Source: Pseudomonas sp. L5B5
Lineage (GTDB): Bacteria > Pseudomonadota > Gammaproteobacteria > Pseudomonadales > Pseudomonadaceae
NCBI RefSeq assembly: GCF_020520285.1
Contig: NZ_CP084742.1
Location: 310,001 to 374,000, forward strand
DNA: 64,000 nt
Reading direction: 5' to 3'
The stretch's first letter is position 1. Each line of letters begins with the position of its first letter. Below the pieces are notes generated by a model. The model was given only the letters and a program-made list of their open reading frames with translations, had not been told where the DNA came from and ran no database searches. A program made the translations under genes and the position numbers. Positions 57,090 to 64,000 of the stretch are shown here, piece after piece.

Positions 57090-58519
57090 TGCCCCGGGAA
57101 ATCCGCCTCAACGCCTTTGACATGAACTGTGTCGGCCATCAGTCTCCCGGGCTCTGGGCCCATCCCCGCGACCGCTCCTGGCAATACAAGGACCTGGAGT
57201 ACTGGACCGACCTGGCGAAGATCCTCGAGAAGGGCAAGTTCGATGGCCTGTTCATTGCCGATGTGCTGGGCATCTACGACGTCTATCACGGCAATGGCGA
57301 GGCGGCGATCCGCCAGGCCACCCAGGTACCGGTGAACGATCCGTTGCAGCTGATTCCGCCGATGGCCGTGGTCACCGAGCACCTGGGATTCGGCCTCACC
57401 GCGTCGCTGTCCTTCGAGCACCCGTATCCCTTCGCCCGGCGCCTGTCCACCCTCGATCACCTGACCAAGGGCCGCGCCGGCTGGAACATCGTCACCTCCT
57501 ACCTGGAGAGCGGCGCGCGCAACATCGGGCAGCAGGCCCAGACCGAGCACGATGCGCGCTACGACTACGCCGAGGAGTACCTGGAGGTTTGCTACAAGCT
57601 CTGGGAGGGCAGTTGGGAGGAGGGCGCGGTCCTGCGTGACCGCGAGCGGCGGATCTTCAGCGACCCGAGCAAGATCCACGAGATCCGCCACGTCGGCAAA
57701 CACTTCCAGGTCCCGGGCATCCACCTGTGCGAGCCGTCGCCGCAGCGTACCCCGGTGCTCTACCAGGCCGGTGCTTCCAGCCGGGGCAAGCAGTTCGCGG
57801 CCGAGCAGGCCGAATGCGTGTTCGTTGCCGCGCCGTCCAAGGTGCTGCTCAAGAAAACCGTGGCCGACATCCGCCGTCGGGCTGCCGAGGCCGGGCGTGA
57901 TCCGTCCAAGGTGCTGATCTTCAATTTGCAGACGGTGATCCTCGGCGAGACCGACGCGCGGGCCAAGGCCAAGTTCGAGGAATACAAGACCTGGGTCAGC
58001 TATGAGGGAGCCATGGCGCTGATTTCCGGGTGGACCGGCATCGACTTCAGTCGGTTCCGCCCCGACGAGCCGCTCCAGCATGTGCACACCAATGCCATCC
58101 AGTCGGCGGTGGAGGCGTTTTCCACGGCGGACCCGAACAAGGTCTGGACGCCCCACGAGCTGGCAGACTGGGTCGGCATCGGTGGATTCGGCCCGTTGTT
58201 CGTCGGTGGGCCCGAGACGGTGGCCGACCTGCTTCAGGAGTGGGTCGAGGAAACCGACGTGGACGGTTTCAACCTGGCCTATGCCTTGACCCATGAAACC
58301 TTTGTCGAAGCGGTGGAACTGTTGGTGCCGGAGTTGCAGAAACGCGGCGCGTACAAGACCGACTACGCCCCGGGCACCCTGCGCGAGAAGCTGTTCGGCG
58401 CCGGCCCCCGGTTACCCGAAGGCCATCCGGGCAGCGCCTGGCGCACCCTCGGAGGCCAACGCCAGGTGGTAGCCGCTGCCGAACCTGCGAGGCTGCGACC
58501 GGTCGCGCAGCAGCCCTAG
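57089..58519 (+). CDS. LLM-class flavin-dependent monooxygenase, NtaA/SnaA/DszA type
   Basis: A 476-residue bacterial-luciferase-fold oxygenase starting MPREIRLNAFDMNCVGHQSPGLW. Family motifs: 'DGLFIADVLGIYDVY' near residue 53, 'TASLSFEHPYPFARRLSTLDHLTKGRAGWNIVTSYL' near 107-142, and 'PVLYQAGASSRGKQFAAEQAE' near 228. It needs reduced FMN from a separate reductase. Relatives cleave nitrilotriacetate, EDTA or dibenzothiophene sulfone. With an SfnB-like partner it probably releases sulfur from an organic compound. ATG 57089 overlaps the preceding stop; the in-frame GTG at 57086 is an alternative. Confidence 0.87.
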   Translation: MPREIRLNAFDMNCVGHQSPGLWAHPRDRSWQYKDLEYWTDLAKILEKGKFDGLFIADVLGIYDVYHGNGEAAIRQATQVPVNDPLQLIPPMAVVTEHLGFGLTASLSFEHPYPFARRLSTLDHLTKGRAGWNIVTSYLESGARNIGQQAQTEHDARYDYAEEYLEVCYKLWEGSWEEGAVLRDRERRIFSDPSKIHEIRHVGKHFQVPGIHLCEPSPQRTPVLYQAGASSRGKQFAAEQAECVFVAAPSKVLLKKTVADIRRRAAEAGRDPSKVLIFNLQTVILGETDARAKAKFEEYKTWVSYEGAMALISGWTGIDFSRFRPDEPLQHVHTNAIQSAVEAFSTADPNKVWTPHELADWVGIGGFGPLFVGGPETVADLLQEWVEETDVDGFNLAYALTHETFVEAVELLVPELQKRGAYKTDYAPGTLREKLFGAGPRLPEGHPGSAWRTLGGQRQVVAAAEPARLRPVAQQP

Positions 58520-58592
58520 TCGTCACCCGTTGCCCGCTGTGCGGTCATGGCCGCCTGCGGTAGCGGTTACACAAGGCAGCCAGGGAGAGGCC

Positions 58593-59504
58593 ATGCACAG
58601 GTACGAGTCGCTACGCCATTGGGCCCGGGTGCGGCCGCTGCACAATGCCCTGCGGCACAAGCGCCAGGGCCACTGGTACGGCTGGCGCTGGATCGATGTG
58701 CTGCGCGATGTCGAACGCCTGGCCGACAGCCTGCGCCAGCATGGCCTGGACCACCGGTCTCGACTGGTTCTGAGCGGGCCGTTCGAGCCAGACCTGCTGC
58801 TCCTGGCCCTGGCGGCTCAAAGCCTTGGGGCCGAGGTGGCGAGCATCGACGATCAGCTGCCGCCCGATGGGTTGCGCCAATGCTTGTGGCGCCTGCGGCC
58901 CAGTCATGTACTGGTCGATACTAGCCAGCAGTTGCAGGACTGGTTGGCTGCCAGCGACAACGGTGTGGCCCCGCGTTTGCTGATCGTCCGCCATCCCGGG
59001 CTTGGGCCGGTGGGCCTGCGGCGGTCCTGGCTGGCCTTCAGCGAGCTGGCGGGAAGCCGTGGCGGGTCTCGGTGCCATGTCCATTGGTGCCGGCTGGCCA
59101 ACGCTGTCCAGCTCTGGAGCGAGGAGGGCACGCACTGGCAGGGCGGCCTGGAGGTGCTGCTCGGGCAATGGCTGGGCAGCGGCCACAGCCTGGCCTTTCC
59201 CGAGAGCCGCCGTTCGGCTGCCCGCGACCGGCGTCAAGTGGCGCCCAGTGGCCTGCTGTTGTCGCCACCACGCTTGCAGCGCCTGGCAGAGGAGATCGAG
59301 GGTTACCTGGCGCCCCGGGACAGCTGGCGCCAGCGGTTGTGGGCGTGGGCGGCCAGCCATCCGCACAGCGCCCGGGCACGGCTTCTTGAACACCCGATGC
59401 GGTGGCACCTGGGGTTTGGCCGCCTGCGTTTCGTCTGGCAGCCCGTGCAGTCCCGACGGCCAGCGCCGGCCTGGATCACGCGATTTGAACGCGAGCCCGG
59501 GTAG
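58593..59504 (+). CDS. Truncated AMP-binding (acyl-CoA synthetase-like) protein, likely pseudoenzyme
   Basis: A 303-residue protein with GGGAGAG before the start. Its first ~170 residues follow the N-terminal lobe of long-chain acyl-CoA synthetases: 'WRWIDVLRDVERLADSLRQHGL', 'VLSGPFEPDLLLLALAAQSLGAEVASI' and 'HVLVDTSQQLQDWL'. The next part has 'RLANAVQLWSEEGTHWQGGL' and 'SGLLLSPPRLQRLAEEIEGYL', matching later N-lobe helices. The (Y/T)SGTTGxPKG P-loop and the whole C-terminal lobe with the catalytic Lys are missing, and there is no stop or frameshift to explain it. It cannot adenylate by the normal mechanism. Role unknown. Confidence 0.65.
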   Translation: MHRYESLRHWARVRPLHNALRHKRQGHWYGWRWIDVLRDVERLADSLRQHGLDHRSRLVLSGPFEPDLLLLALAAQSLGAEVASIDDQLPPDGLRQCLWRLRPSHVLVDTSQQLQDWLAASDNGVAPRLLIVRHPGLGPVGLRRSWLAFSELAGSRGGSRCHVHWCRLANAVQLWSEEGTHWQGGLEVLLGQWLGSGHSLAFPESRRSAARDRRQVAPSGLLLSPPRLQRLAEEIEGYLAPRDSWRQRLWAWAASHPHSARARLLEHPMRWHLGFGRLRFVWQPVQSRRPAPAWITRFEREPG

Positions 59505-59697
59505 GCGTCCTCGGGCCGTTCAGGCGCCGGCCAGCTGCTACTTTGGTACTGCTCGCTGAACCAGCCCCTGAAGGGCGCCTATCATCCTGGCGGGGGATTC
59601 ACCTCAGGCCGGGCAAAGCATTAACCTGCTGCCCGGGGACGCCTTCCGCGCCGACCCGGGGCCGTTGCCCCGGGCCAACCTTGACCGCGAGCATTGC

Positions 59698-61134
59698 ATG
59701 AACCAGATCCCTACCGGGCAGCCGGGCCCTGCCAACCGCGACGCCGAGATCCTGATCGTCGGCGGCGGCTTGAGTGGTGCCTCGCTGGCTGCACAACTGC
59801 TGCGCCTGCCGGGCCAGCGCCGAATCCTGGTGATCGAGCCCCGCGCCGAGCTGGGGCGTGGCGAGGCCTACAGCGCCACCGAACTGGGCCACACGCTCAA
59901 TGGCAACGCGGCGCGCATGAGCATCGATCCGGACAACGCCGATGACCTGACCCAGTGGCTTGCCGGGCACATTGCCGAGGGGGGCTGGCCCGAATCGCGT
60001 CGCCAGCCGGTGCCCATCAGCGAACTGTTCCCGCCCCGGGGGCTGTTCGGGGTCTATGTCCAGCAACGCCTGGCCGAGGCCCGGGCGGCCGGCCTGGATC
60101 AGGGCTCGACGCTGGGTCATGTGCAAGCCGAGGTGGTGGACCTGGAAAGCGCCCACGATGGCGTCTTGCTGACCCTGGCCGATGGCCGCCGGCTGCGAGG
60201 GGCGGTGGCAGTGTTGGCCACCGGCATGTTTCCCGCCGCCCGTACCCGGCAAACCCAATCCAGTGGCCTCAACGCCGCGGCCCTGGACCCTTGGGACGTA
60301 AGCGCGATGGCTCGCCTGGACCCCTTGTCCACGGTGCTGATCATCGGCTCCGGGCTGACCATGGTCGATGCCGTGGTGTCGCTGGAGCAGGCGGGGCATC
60401 GAGGTCCCATCGAAGTGTTCTCCCGCCATGGGCTACTGCCTCACGTGCGCCGCCAACCGCCGGCCTGGGTCGATTTCCTGGGCCAGGCCCCGGAGATCCG
60501 CAGCCCTCGCCAGTTGCTGCATGCGCTGCGGCGCCAATGCCGTGAGGCTCAGTCCCGGGGCATCGACTGGCAGGCTCCGCTGGATACGGTGCGGGTGCAT
60601 ATTCCTCGGCTGTGGAGCCAGGCCAGCGACCTGCAGCGCCGGCAGTTTGTGCGTCACGTGCGGCCCTGGTGGGAGAGCCATCACCATCGCTCGCCACCCT
60701 TGAGCGATGAGCTGGTGCGGCGCCTGCAGGCCCAGGGTCGCCTGCGAATCCACGCCGCCAGCTACCAGGGGCTGGAGCCGGGCATCGATGGACGCCTGGC
60801 GATCAGCCTGCGTTATCGCGGCCACTGGGAGACCGCCCGGGTCCAGGGGGATGCGCTGATCAACTCCAGTGGCATCGAGTACGACTGGCGCCGGGTGGAT
60901 CGGCCCTTGCCTCGGCAACTGCTGGCCCGGGGCCTGGTGCGGCCGGGTCCGCTGGCGCTGGGCATCAGTGCCGATCCGCGTGGTGCGGTGCACGATGCCC
61001 AGGGACAGGCTGCCCCGCGGCTGTTTGCCCTGGGCCCGCCGCTGCGTGGCCTGTGGTGGGAAAGCACCGCGGTCACCGACGTCGCCCTGCAGGCCAAGGC
61101 CCTGGCCGCATGCCTGGCCGGATTGTCCTTGTAG
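59698..61134 (+). CDS. FAD/NAD(P)-binding oxidoreductase-like protein
   Basis: A 478-residue flavoprotein of the NAD(P)-binding PF13454 type. The N-terminal 'ILIVGGGLSGASLAAQLL' (18-35) is the FAD loop; 'LIIGSGLTMVDAVVSLEQAG' near 221 is a second dinucleotide fold. 'GRGEAYSATELGHTLNGNAARMS' near 58 is diagnostic of the family ('G.AY.T....H.LN..A..MS'). The last part 'RLFALGPPLRGLWWESTAVTDVALQAKALA' is also typical. Relatives sit in sulfur or siderophore gene groups. The stop codon TAG lies inside a REPIN-like repeat arm. Confidence 0.84.
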   Translation: MNQIPTGQPGPANRDAEILIVGGGLSGASLAAQLLRLPGQRRILVIEPRAELGRGEAYSATELGHTLNGNAARMSIDPDNADDLTQWLAGHIAEGGWPESRRQPVPISELFPPRGLFGVYVQQRLAEARAAGLDQGSTLGHVQAEVVDLESAHDGVLLTLADGRRLRGAVAVLATGMFPAARTRQTQSSGLNAAALDPWDVSAMARLDPLSTVLIIGSGLTMVDAVVSLEQAGHRGPIEVFSRHGLLPHVRRQPPAWVDFLGQAPEIRSPRQLLHALRRQCREAQSRGIDWQAPLDTVRVHIPRLWSQASDLQRRQFVRHVRPWWESHHHRSPPLSDELVRRLQAQGRLRIHAASYQGLEPGIDGRLAISLRYRGHWETARVQGDALINSSGIEYDWRRVDRPLPRQLLARGLVRPGPLALGISADPRGAVHDAQGQAAPRLFALGPPLRGLWWESTAVTDVALQAKALAACLAGLSL

Positions 61135-61253
61135 CCGCTGTCGCGGGCTGCGTGCGGGCGCGCGGCGGTCGCGGCGTTACTCAGGTGGTTGGATGAGGTG
61201 ATGAAGGCCCTGCGGGCCTTGGCGCAGCCTCGCCCTGGCTCGACAGCGGCTAC
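61131..61253. repeat. REPIN-like element spanning two convergent stop codons
   Basis: GTAGCCGCTGTCG at 61131-61143 and CGACAGCGGCTAC at 61241-61253 are perfect 13-bp inverted repeats. Between them are further hairpin-forming parts, for example AAGGCCC-TGC-GGGCCTT at 61204-61220. The terminal sequence is a familiar P. fluorescens-group extragenic palindrome. The TAG in each arm is the stop codon of the adjacent gene: plus strand 61132-61134 and minus strand 61252-61250. Confidence 0.75.
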
Positions 61254-62356
61254 AGGGTGATCCAGCGCTCCTCCTGGGCGGCCAGGCGGATCGCCGCAGC
61301 CAGCCGTTCCACTTCCCAGGCTTCGCGAAAATCGGTGCCGTTCCGGCCCTGGTCACACAGCGCCATGATCAACTCGTGCACTTCCAGGGTCTTGAGCTCG
61401 TTGTAGCCCAACTGGTGCCCCGGCGCCGGGCTGAAGGCCGCGTAGCCGGGCAGGGCCGGGCCGGACAACAGGCGCTGGAAACCCTTCTGCCCGACCCGGT
61501 ACAGGCGCAGTTCGTTGAGGCGTTCCTGGTCGAAAGCCAGGGTGCCAAGGGTGCCGCTGATCTCGACACTCAGGTGGTTCTTGTAGCCGTGCTTGATCCA
61601 GCTGCTGCTCACGGTGCCGCGGGCACCATTGGTGAAGCGCAGCAGCGCATGGGCCTGGTCGTCCACGGCGATGGAGCGGCGTTCCTGGCTGCCGGCCTGG
61701 ATGGGTCGCTGCAGGTGCACGGTCTGGGTATCGGCGCACACCGCCTGTACCGGTCCCATGAGAAAACGCGCCATGGCCAGCAGGTGGCTGCCCAGGTCCG
61801 CCAGGGCGCCGCCGGCCTGCTGCGGCTCGCAGCGCCAGGACCAGGGCGAATCGGGGTCGGCCATGAAATCCTCGCTGAATTCGCCCTGGAAACTCACCAG
61901 TTGCCCCAGTTCGCCGCTGGTGATCAATTCCCGGGCCATTACGATCAACGGGTTGTGCTGGTAGTTGTAGCCGACCCGTGTGACCACCCCGGCTGCCTGC
62001 GCGGCCTGGTACATCTGCCTGGCCTGCTCGACGTTCACGGCCAGGGGTTTTTCGCAATACACCGCCTTGCTCGCCGCCAGGGCGGCCATGGCCATGGGAA
62101 AGTGCAGGTGATTGGGGGTGGTGATGGCCACCAGATCAACTCCGGGATCGCTGATCAGCTGTCGCCAGTCGGCGTGGGCCCGGGCGAAACCCCAGGCGCC
62201 CGCGCACTGTTCGGCACGCTGGGCATCGGCATCCGCCACGGCTGCCAGGTGCAGGCGCGCCGGCAGTTCGAAGACTGCGCCGACACTGCGAAATGCCAGG
62301 GCATGGGCACGCCCCATGAATCCGGTACCGATCAAGCCAATGCCATATTCATCCAT
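61250..62356 (-). CDS. Gfo/Idh/MocA-family dehydrogenase, probably an inositol-pathway enzyme
   Basis: A 368-residue NAD(P)-dependent oxidoreductase. Rossmann loop 'GLIGTGFMGRAHALAF' at 6-21; 'AVYCEKPLAVNVEQA' with the catalytic Lys near 103; 'VTRVGYNYQHNPLI' near 129; 'ALADLGSHLLAMARFLMG' near 192 with the active-site Asp/His. The start MDEYGIGLIG at 62356 is used; the longer frame to 62422 runs into the operators. Two IolR-type palindromes precede it, so it is likely a second cyclitol dehydrogenase (for example MocA/scyllo- or chiro-inositol type) of the iol regulon 28 kb away. The substrate is inferred. Confidence 0.87.
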   Translation of the reverse strand: MDEYGIGLIGTGFMGRAHALAFRSVGAVFELPARLHLAAVADADAQRAEQCAGAWGFARAHADWRQLISDPGVDLVAITTPNHLHFPMAMAALAASKAVYCEKPLAVNVEQARQMYQAAQAAGVVTRVGYNYQHNPLIVMARELITSGELGQLVSFQGEFSEDFMADPDSPWSWRCEPQQAGGALADLGSHLLAMARFLMGPVQAVCADTQTVHLQRPIQAGSQERRSIAVDDQAHALLRFTNGARGTVSSSWIKHGYKNHLSVEISGTLGTLAFDQERLNELRLYRVGQKGFQRLLSGPALPGYAAFSPAPGHQLGYNELKTLEVHELIMALCDQGRNGTDFREAWEVERLAAAIRLAAQEERWITL

Positions 62357-62397
62357 AACCGCACCTGCAGAATCATTGTCGTAGGGAAAGTCAGTTA

Positions 62398-62442
62398 TGG
62401 AATAAATATTCTCTAATTGCAATTGTCGGAATAAATATTCAT
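62398..62442. promoter_or_regulatory. Two IolR-type operators upstream of the distal dehydrogenase
   Basis: TGGAATAAATATTCTC at 62398-62413 and CGGAATAAATATTCAT at 62427-62442 share the core GGAATAAATATTC and lie 29 bp apart, matching the 28-bp spacing before iolC. They are 42 and 71 bp upstream of the leftward gene. Read on the minus strand, a promoter TTGCAA-17 bp-CATAAC overlaps the gene-proximal site. IolR control is inferred from the shared motif. Confidence 0.65.
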
Positions 62443-62457
62443 TTACTGGGCGGCGCC

Positions 62458-62561
62458 CTGTAGGAGCGAAGCTTGCTCGCGATGAACCCGAGGACGTCGT
62501 GTTCCGTCAGGTAATCCACGTCATCGTTAACGACCATCGCGAGCAAACTGTGCTCCTGCAG
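62458..62561. repeat. REPIN-like repeat (TGTAGGAGCG type)
   Basis: CTGTAGGAGCGAAGCTTGCT starts at 62458 and continues CGCGATG to 62484. The right arm CATCGCGAGCAAACTGTGCT starts at 62535 and ends CCTGCAG at 62561. The arms are imperfect inverted repeats around 50 bp that include CGTTAACG-like sequence. This is the abundant Pseudomonas extragenic repeat. It separates the dehydrogenase promoter region from the SDR terminator. Confidence 0.8.
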
Positions 62562-62579
62562 GTTTGTGCCAGGCATGAA

Positions 62580-62603
62580 AAAGGCAGCCCGCAGGCTGCC
62601 TTT
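62580..62603. terminator. Terminator after the SDR gene
   Basis: AAAGGCAGCC (62580-62589) and GGCTGCCTTT (62594-62603) form a 10-bp stem with loop CGCA, with A- and T-rich flanks on both sides (GAAAAAGG and TTTCTT). It lies 20 bp after the SDR stop on the minus strand and can work in either direction. Confidence 0.75.
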
Positions 62604-62622
62604 CTTGTACGGCGCAGTTCGC

Positions 62623-63390
62623 TCAGGACAGGAAACCGCCGTCCACGTTCAGGGCGGTGCCGGTGGTGTAGCTGGAAGCATCGCTGGCCAGGTAGAGCAC
62701 CGTGCCGGCCATCTCGCTCGGGTCGGCCACGCGCTTGAGCGGGATCTGCGCCAGGGCGGCGTTGCGAATGCTGTCGTTCTTGACCAGTGCCGAGGCGAAC
62801 TTGGTATCGGTCAGGCCCGGCAGCAGGGCATTGCAGCGGATGCCGAACTGCGCGCATTCCTTGGCGAAGACCTTGGTCATGTTGATCACCGCGGCCTTGG
62901 TCACCGAGTAGATGCCCTGGAACAGCCCTGGCGAGACGCCGTTGATCGAGGCCACGTTGATGATGCTGCCGCCGCCGTGTTCGCGCATCAGCTTGCCGGC
63001 TTCCACCGACATGAAGAAGTAGCCACGGATGTTGACGTCGACGGTCTTCTGGAACGCCCCCAGGTCGGTGTCCAGGACGTTGCAGAACTGAGGGTTGGTG
63101 GCAGCGTTGTTGACCAGGATATCCAGGCGCCCGAACTGCTCGCGGATGGTGGCGAACACCTGCTGGATCTGCTCCATTTCACCGATGTGGCAGGCAATGG
63201 CGGTGGCCTTGCCGCCAGCGGCGACAATGGCATCGGCCACCTGCTGGCAACCGTCGAGCTTGCGGCTCGAGACGATCACGTGAGCGCCTTGCTGGGCCAG
63301 CAGCTTGGCAATGGCCTCACCGATGCCACGGCTGGCGCCGGAGACGAATGCGATCTTGCCGTCGAGGTCGAACAACTGAGTCTTGGACAT
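62623..63390 (-). CDS. Short-chain dehydrogenase/reductase
   Basis: A 255-residue classical SDR. 'VSGASRGIGEAIA' at 16-28 binds NAD(P), 'NNAATNP' near 93, catalytic Ser in 'INVASINGVS' near 146, and 'YSVTKAA' near 160 with the Tyr-Lys pair. 'ALNVDGGFL' ends the chain. It probably oxidises or reduces a hydroxyacyl or alcohol substrate. Located just downstream of an APH/ACAD10-type phosphotransferase gene (38-bp gap), a pair that in pseudomonads often accompanies an acyl-CoA dehydrogenase. Confidence 0.88.
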   Translation of the reverse strand: MSKTQLFDLDGKIAFVSGASRGIGEAIAKLLAQQGAHVIVSSRKLDGCQQVADAIVAAGGKATAIACHIGEMEQIQQVFATIREQFGRLDILVNNAATNPQFCNVLDTDLGAFQKTVDVNIRGYFFMSVEAGKLMREHGGGSIINVASINGVSPGLFQGIYSVTKAAVINMTKVFAKECAQFGIRCNALLPGLTDTKFASALVKNDSIRNAALAQIPLKRVADPSEMAGTVLYLASDASSYTTGTALNVDGGFLS

Positions 63391-63428
63391 GGTTTTTCCT
63401 TGTTGGTCGGTCGCGCGCCGGGGCGCAC

Positions 63429-64000
63429 TCAGAGGCTGGATTTGCCGATGACTTGCAGGCTCATCTGCTCCAGCAGCGTGTTCATGTGAATGAACTGCGC
63501 GAAGCGTTTGTCCTGGGTCTGGCCGTGGTAGAAGCGGTAGTAGATCTGCTGCACGATGCCGGCCAGGCGGAACAGGCCATAGGTGTAGTAGAAGTCGAAG
63601 TTGCCGATTTCGATGCCGGAGCGCTCGGCGTAGTAGTCGACGAACTGCTGGCGGCTGAGCATCCCCGGGGCGTTGCTTGGCTGGCGGCGCATCAGTTGCA
63701 CCGGCGCCGGGTCGCTGGCCTCGATCCAGTAGGCCAGGGTGTTGCCAAGGTCCATCAGCGGGTCGCCCAGGGTGGTCAGTTCCCAGTCCAGCACGCCGAT
63801 GATCTGCATCGGGTTCTGTGGGTCGAGGATCACGTTGTCGAAGCGGTAGTCGTTATGCACGATGCTCGAGGTCGGGTGGTCGGCCGGCATCTTGTCGTTG
63901 AGCCAGGCCTTGACCGCCTCCCACTGCGGCGCATCGGGGGTCAGGGCCTTCTCGTAGCGATCGCTCCAGCCCTTGATCTGGCGTTGCACATAACCTTCGG
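63429..64000 (-). CDS. APH-family phosphotransferase (ACAD10/11 N-domain type), N-terminus beyond window
   Basis: C-terminal ~190 residues of an aminoglycoside-phosphotransferase-fold kinase. 'SIVHNDYRFDNVILDPQNP' holds the Brenner motif with the catalytic Asp, and 'IIGVLDWELTTLGDPLMDLGNTLAYW' holds the metal-binding Asp. This second block is diagnostic of the ACAD10/11 phosphotransferase group, which phosphorylates 4-hydroxyacyl-CoA during catabolism. The gene continues past the right edge. It is upstream of the SDR in the same direction. Confidence 0.87.
   Translation of the reverse strand, partial: EGYVQRQIKGWSDRYEKALTPDAPQWEAVKAWLNDKMPADHPTSSIVHNDYRFDNVILDPQNPMQIIGVLDWELTTLGDPLMDLGNTLAYWIEASDPAPVQLMRRQPSNAPGMLSRQQFVDYYAERSGIEIGNFDFYYTYGLFRLAGIVQQIYYRFYHGQTQDKRFAQFIHMNTLLEQMSLQVIGKSSL

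Noticed and set aside
61204..61220. AAGGCCC-TGC-GGGCCTT as a separate terminator
   Set aside because: It lies inside the REPIN-like element and has no T-run, so it is treated as part of that repeat.

Overview
The window is a gene-dense, GC-rich stretch with about 60 protein genes on both strands, short intergenic gaps and many 4-bp ATGA/TGATG overlaps. The protein families point to Pseudomonas, most likely the P. fluorescens/protegens/chlororaphis group: the hpa pathway, an AruH-type transaminase, a fused-A/B Pha antiporter, SfnB-type sulfur genes, a zinc-finger-less DksA paralogue, and REPIN-like repeats of the 'GTAGCCGCTGTCG' and 'TGTAGGAGCG' types. The species is inferred from these traits, not from an rRNA gene. 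I saw no tRNA, rRNA, CRISPR array, prophage or insertion sequence.

1-18.6 kb holds aromatic catabolism. hpaE (cut by the left edge), hpaG2 and hpaG1 run leftwards and are divergent from the AraC-type activator hpaA. The 4-hydroxyphenylacetate 3-hydroxylase genes hpaB and hpaC lie 13 kb away. Between them are a DUF1176 gene and two modules that are not classical hpa genes. The first is a five-gene operon (DAD-type cupin dioxygenase, MFS transporter, Zn alcohol dehydrogenase, OprB porin, GMC oxidoreductase) with a divergent AraC regulator. The second is a histone-deacetylase-like amidohydrolase with an MFS transporter, an outer-membrane channel and a LuxR regulator.

18.9-25.9 kb holds a chemoreceptor, an aruH-type arginine:pyruvate transaminase, a Bcr/CflA exporter divergent from a MocR regulator, and a DHH phosphoesterase paired with a small protein.

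25.9-38.2 kb is a complete-looking myo-inositol unit. The RpiR-type repressor iolR is divergent from iolC(J)-iolE-iolB-iolD-iolG, followed by a sugar-type ABC importer. AT-rich palindromes (TGGAA-N6-TTCCA) lie in front of iolC, in front of the ABC genes and, 28 kb away, in front of a second Gfo/Idh/MocA dehydrogenase at 61.2-62.4 kb. They outline an IolR regulon. iolA and iolI are not in the window.

38.3-46.9 kb holds a DksA/TraR paralogue, a chemoreceptor with a C-terminal sensor, several small conserved proteins, a long untranslated region ending in a strong terminator, an orphan choline/betaine binding protein, and a TonB-dependent receptor with a DUF2946 protein. 47-53 kb is the Pha/Mrp cation/proton antiporter operon (fused A/B, then C-D-E-F-G).

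53.2-64 kb holds an EamA exporter divergent from an XRE-cupin regulator; a sulfur-scavenging-type cluster (SfnB-like oxidoreductase, a stand-alone acyl-CoA-dehydrogenase C-terminal fragment, an NtaA/DszA-type flavin monooxygenase); a truncated AMP-binding pseudoenzyme; a FAD/NAD(P)-binding protein; the distal inositol-type dehydrogenase; and an SDR followed by an APH/ACAD10-type phosphotransferase cut by the right edge.
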